Source of the DNA: UBA3907 sp033810155
Lineage (GTDB): Bacteria; Bacillota; Sulfobacillia; Fermentithermobacillales; Fermentithermobacillaceae
Assembly (NCBI GenBank): GCA_033810155.1
Contig: JAPXKJ010000003.1
Coordinates: 1-64,000 of the forward strand
Reading direction: 5' to 3'
Length of the DNA: 64,000 bases
Under the pieces are notes generated by a model. It saw only the letters and a list, made by a program, of their open reading frames with translations. It was not told the DNA's origin and made no database searches. The stretch's first letter is position 1, and each line of letters opens with the position of its first letter. Below, piece after piece: positions 61,115-64,000 of the stretch. Position numbers and translations under genes: made by a program.

Positions 61115-64000
61115 CCTCAGCGGCGGCCTTGTTCTGCCCTGACGCTTTTTTCGGTCTTCTTGAACCTATGTTATCCGCTGACCTAGTCTGTTTGGATGAC
61201 TGTTCCTTCGCTTTACTCTTAGGCGCTAAAAGAACTTTTTTCAAAGATTGACCTGTATAAGAAGACGGATGATTCATAATATCCTCGGGAGTGCCTTCTG
61301 CAACGACGTAACCACCTTCTTCGCCCCCTTCAGGACCTAGATCGATGATATAGTCCGCAGATTTTATGACGTCCATGTTGTGTTCAATGACTACCACTGT
61401 GCTACCACCATCCCTTAGACGCTGTAGCACGCTTAACAGTTTGCGGATGTCCTCAAAATGAAGTCCGGTGGTAGGCTCGTCTAAAATGTAGAGGGTTCGC
61501 TCATTGCCTCTTCTCGAAAGCTCAGTAGACAGTTTTACTCTTTGAGCTTCTCCTCCGGATAGTGTAGTAGCAGGTTGCCCCAACTTTATATACCCCAAGC
61601 CCACATCATAGAGCGTCTTCAACTTCCGTTTCACCGAAGGTACGTTTTTGAAAAGTTCTAAGGCTTCCTCAACAGTCATATCCAAGACTTCAGCAATGTT
61701 CTTTCCGCGGTACTTCACTTCCAATGTCTGGCTATTGTATCGCTTGCCGTTGCATACTTCACACGGAACATATACGTCGGACAGGAACTGCATTTCTATC
61801 CTAATAATACCTTCACCTCTGCAAGCCTCACACCTGCCTCCTCTTACGTTGAAACTGAATCGTCCCGGTTTGTATCCCCTCATCTTGGCCTCAGGAGTTC
61901 CTGCAAAAAGCTGCCTTATGTCAGTGAACACTCCTGTATATGTGGCAGGATTGGACCTCGGAGTCCGACCTATAGGCGATTGGTCTATGTTTATGACTTT
62001 GTCCAGAAACTCCATTCCCTCAATCCCGTCGTGATCGCCTGGCCGAAGCCTCGCTCCATGCAGCGACGACGCGAGCTTTCTGTAGAGGATATCATCTACC
62101 AAAGTACTTTTCCCTGAACCTGAGACCCCTGTTATACAGGTAAATACTCCGAGAGGTATTCTTACATCGATGTTCTTTAGATTATGCTCTCGGGCACCTT
62201 TGATCGTGATAAACTTCTCAGGTTTCCTTCGTTTTTTCGGAACAGGGATTTGCCTTTTGCCCGACAGATATTGGCCAGTTATTGATTCTTCGCATTCAAG
62301 AAGATCCTCTACCGATCCGGCGCATATAACGTAACCGCCATTGTCACCAGCGCCAGGTCCAATATCAACAACATAGTCTGCTGAGCGTATTGTCTCTTCA
62401 TCGTGTTCCACTACGATTACCGTATTGCCAATACCCCGAAGATGTTTCAATGTATCTAACAATTTCTTGTTGTCACGAGCATGTAGACCAACACTTGGTT
62501 CATCTAGCACATATAACACCCCTACTAGACCTGAACCAATCTGCGTTGCCAACCGTATCCTTTGAGATTCACCACCTGATAGAGTACCCGCATGACGGTT
62601 TAGAGTTATATATCCTAATCCTACATCGGTTAAGAACGTTAGTCTCGAACGAAGCTGCTTCAAAACTTGGTTTGCAATTAGAGACTCTCTTTCGGTAAGC
62701 GTCAAAGTATCTAGGAATTTCAGTGCATTTTCACATGACATATCGGTAAGGTCCGCTATGTTGATATCGCCTACAGTTACAGCAAGCGATTCAGGCCTAA
62801 GTCGCTTGCCTTCACATACAGGACAAGGCACTGCAGCCATAAACTGCTCTATCCACTGTCTCGCATCGTCACTGGTAGCCTGCTTGTAACGCCTCTCGAG
62901 GTTAGGAATAACCCCTTCAAAAGTAATCAAACGATCCGATTCCCTGCCGTACGGGCTTTCATAATGAAAAGGCACTTTTCGGTCTGAAATCCCATATAAA
63001 ATCGCCTCAACGTGCTCAGGCGGAAGATCCTGAATTGCCACATCCGTAGATATCCCTAAAAATCCTGCTACTGCGTCCAAAAGCTGAGCGTAATATCCAT
63101 CGGGGGTTCCATTCCACGGTGCTATCGCACCATCTGAAATCGATTTTCGTCTATCGGGGATAATCATTTCAGGATCGATTTCCATATTGACTCCTAATCC
63201 ATTGCACGCAGGGCAGGCACCAAATGGACTGTTGAATGAAAACAACCTTGGTTCCAGTTCCGGTATAGATATGCCGCAGTCAGGGCAAGCCAAAGACTGG
63301 CTGAAAAGGATATCTTCTTTATCACCATCTATGATAAGCTCAATGCATACTAGATCACCTGATAGGGAAAGTGCAGTCTCCAGCGAATCCACCAGTCTCT
63401 GTCTCGTGCCTTCCCGAATTATCAGCCTGTCGACGACCACCTCTATGTTGTGATTTTTGTGCTTCGCTAGTCGCTTTCCCAGAAACTCGGAGACTTCCCC
63501 TGTGACCCCATCGACCCTAACCCTCACAAATCCCAGCCTTTGAATATCGTCGAAGACCTTTTCATACTCTCCTTTCCTGCCCCGCACCAAAGGAGCTAAC
63601 ACCGAGAACCTGGTACCTTCGGGCAGCTCAAGGATTTTGTCTGCCATCTGATCTACGCTTTGCCTAGATATAGGCTTTCCGCATTTCGGACAGTGGGGAT
63701 GACCCACGCGTGCGTAAAGAAGTCTGAGGTAGTCGTATATTTCAGTCACAGTCCCCACAGTCGACCGCGGGTTCCTGACTCCCGATTTCTGGTCAATAGA
63801 GATTGCCGGCGATAGCCCTTCGATGTAGTCTACATCAGGCTTATCCATAAGGCCCAAAAACTGCCTAGCGTAAGCCGATAGTGATTCAACATACCGCCTC
63901 TGACCTTCGGCGTAGATGGTATCAAAGGCCAATGAACTCTTGCCTGAACCCGACAACCCAGTTATGACTGTCAGGGTGTCTCTGGGTATTTCCAGATCTA
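61077..64000 (-). CDS. uvrA: Excinuclease ABC subunit A (5' end outside window)
   Basis: Damage-sensing ABC ATPase. The frame is open to base 64000, so the first residues are missing; reading begins within EIPRDTLTVITGLSGSGKSS, a few residues before the first Walker A. The second Walker A (GVSGSGKSTLVDD), both ABC signatures (TLSGGESQRIRLA and TLSGGEAQRVKL) and zinc Cys pairs (CPKCGK; CEACRGEG; CEVCNGKR) are intact. A Lys/Ser-rich tail of about 45 residues follows the second ATPase domain. uvrB is expected upstream, beyond the window. Confidence 0.96.
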   Translation of the reverse strand, partial: DLEIPRDTLTVITGLSGSGKSSLAFDTIYAEGQRRYVESLSAYARQFLGLMDKPDVDYIEGLSPAISIDQKSGVRNPRSTVGTVTEIYDYLRLLYARVGHPHCPKCGKPISRQSVDQMADKILELPEGTRFSVLAPLVRGRKGEYEKVFDDIQRLGFVRVRVDGVTGEVSEFLGKRLAKHKNHNIEVVVDRLIIREGTRQRLVDSLETALSLSGDLVCIELIIDGDKEDILFSQSLACPDCGISIPELEPRLFSFNSPFGACPACNGLGVNMEIDPEMIIPDRRKSISDGAIAPWNGTPDGYYAQLLDAVAGFLGISTDVAIQDLPPEHVEAILYGISDRKVPFHYESPYGRESDRLITFEGVIPNLERRYKQATSDDARQWIEQFMAAVPCPVCEGKRLRPESLAVTVGDINIADLTDMSCENALKFLDTLTLTERESLIANQVLKQLRSRLTFLTDVGLGYITLNRHAGTLSGGESQRIRLATQIGSGLVGVLYVLDEPSVGLHARDNKKLLDTLKHLRGIGNTVIVVEHDEETIRSADYVVDIGPGAGDNGGYVICAGSVEDLLECEESITGQYLSGKRQIPVPKKRRKPEKFITIKGAREHNLKNIDVRIPLGVFTCITGVSGSGKSTLVDDILYRKLASSLHGARLRPGDHDGIEGMEFLDKVINIDQSPIGRTPRSNPATYTGVFTDIRQLFAGTPEAKMRGYKPGRFSFNVRGGRCEACRGEGIIRIEMQFLSDVYVPCEVCNGKRYNSQTLEVKYRGKNIAEVLDMTVEEALELFKNVPSVKRKLKTLYDVGLGYIKLGQPATTLSGGEAQRVKLSTELSRRGNERTLYILDEPTTGLHFEDIRKLLSVLQRLRDGGSTVVVIEHNMDVIKSADYIIDLGPEGGEEGGYVVAEGTPEDIMNHPSSYTGQSLKKVLLAPKSKAKEQSSKQTRSADNIGSRRPKKASGQNKAAAEDVTLAGVDERES

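Noticed and set aside
1..64000. tRNA, rRNA, riboswitch, phage or insertion-sequence genes
   Set aside because: No cloverleaf, rRNA-like stretch, conserved riboswitch core or transposase/integrase motif was recognised by eye; a covariance-model scan would be decisive.

Overview
The window looks like chromosomal DNA of an anaerobic Bacillota (Firmicutes)-type bacterium of medium G+C. The phylum is inferred from gene order. The window has mreBCD-minC with radC and maf, cdaA-cdaR-glmM, rapZ-yvcK-whiA, acpS-nnr-mazEF and uvrA-uvrC. Anaerobic life is suggested by an Rnf ion-translocating ferredoxin:NAD oxidoreductase, radical SAM and Fe-S proteins, and many peptidases and amino-acid enzymes. No rRNA, tRNA, CRISPR array, prophage or transposase gene was found. 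Coding density is very high and no gene-free stretch exceeds 300 bases.

Layout. 1-5947 (minus): minC (cut by the window edge), PBP2, mreD, mreC, mreB, radC, maf, the elongation and division block. 5944-14572 (minus): a small DUF4321 membrane protein, the Rnf operon (rnfC-D-E-A-B, with no rnfG), rpoN, a P-loop/Asp23-like fusion and a TPR protein. 14691-19178 (plus): Rrf2 regulator, cysteine desulfurase, IscU scaffold and an SH3-rich cell-wall amidase. The next feature is a perfect 30-bp inverted repeat at 19193-19256. 19275-32130 (mostly minus): tldE, tldD, three tandem M42 aminopeptidases, a radical SAM-PDZ-DUF512-like protein, tsaD, the t6A partners rimI/tsaB/tsaE, a family 4 uracil-DNA glycosylase and a Cys-motif protein. 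pyrF lies inside this block on the plus strand.

32311-46046 is one long minus-strand run. Read in its own direction it holds acpS, nnr, mazE/mazF, a D-cysteine-desulfhydrase-like enzyme, a C26 amidotransferase-type hydrolase, a P1-family peptidase, a PH-like membrane protein, and two copies of an uncharacterised pair. The pair is a GlmL/MutL-type ASKHA ATPase followed by a sandwich-domain protein with a KOW-like tail. A small charged protein sits between the copies, and a stem-loop ends the run. This duplicated cassette is the best candidate for an undescribed system. 46234-49222 (plus): a class C beta-lactamase-like hydrolase and a C69 dipeptidase, then a strong terminator.

49246-52758 (minus): the c-di-AMP/peptidoglycan precursor operon. 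52805-57071 (plus): an orphan pyruvate-kinase C-terminal-like domain, a cupin-type phosphoglucose isomerase, rapZ, yvcK and whiA. 57083-59159 (minus): a DUF2089 zinc-ribbon/HTH regulator with a strong promoter, a DUF4097 repeat protein and a small partner, all sharing one helical module. 59204-64000 (minus): uvrC and uvrA (uvrA 5'-truncated).

Together the genes fit a proteolytic, amino-acid-using anaerobe. Peptides are cut by M42, C69, P1 and TldDE-type enzymes, and reduced ferredoxin from fermentation could drive Rnf. Many genes begin with GTG or TTG behind strong Shine-Dalgarno sequences, so several starts below were shortened from the longest reading frame.
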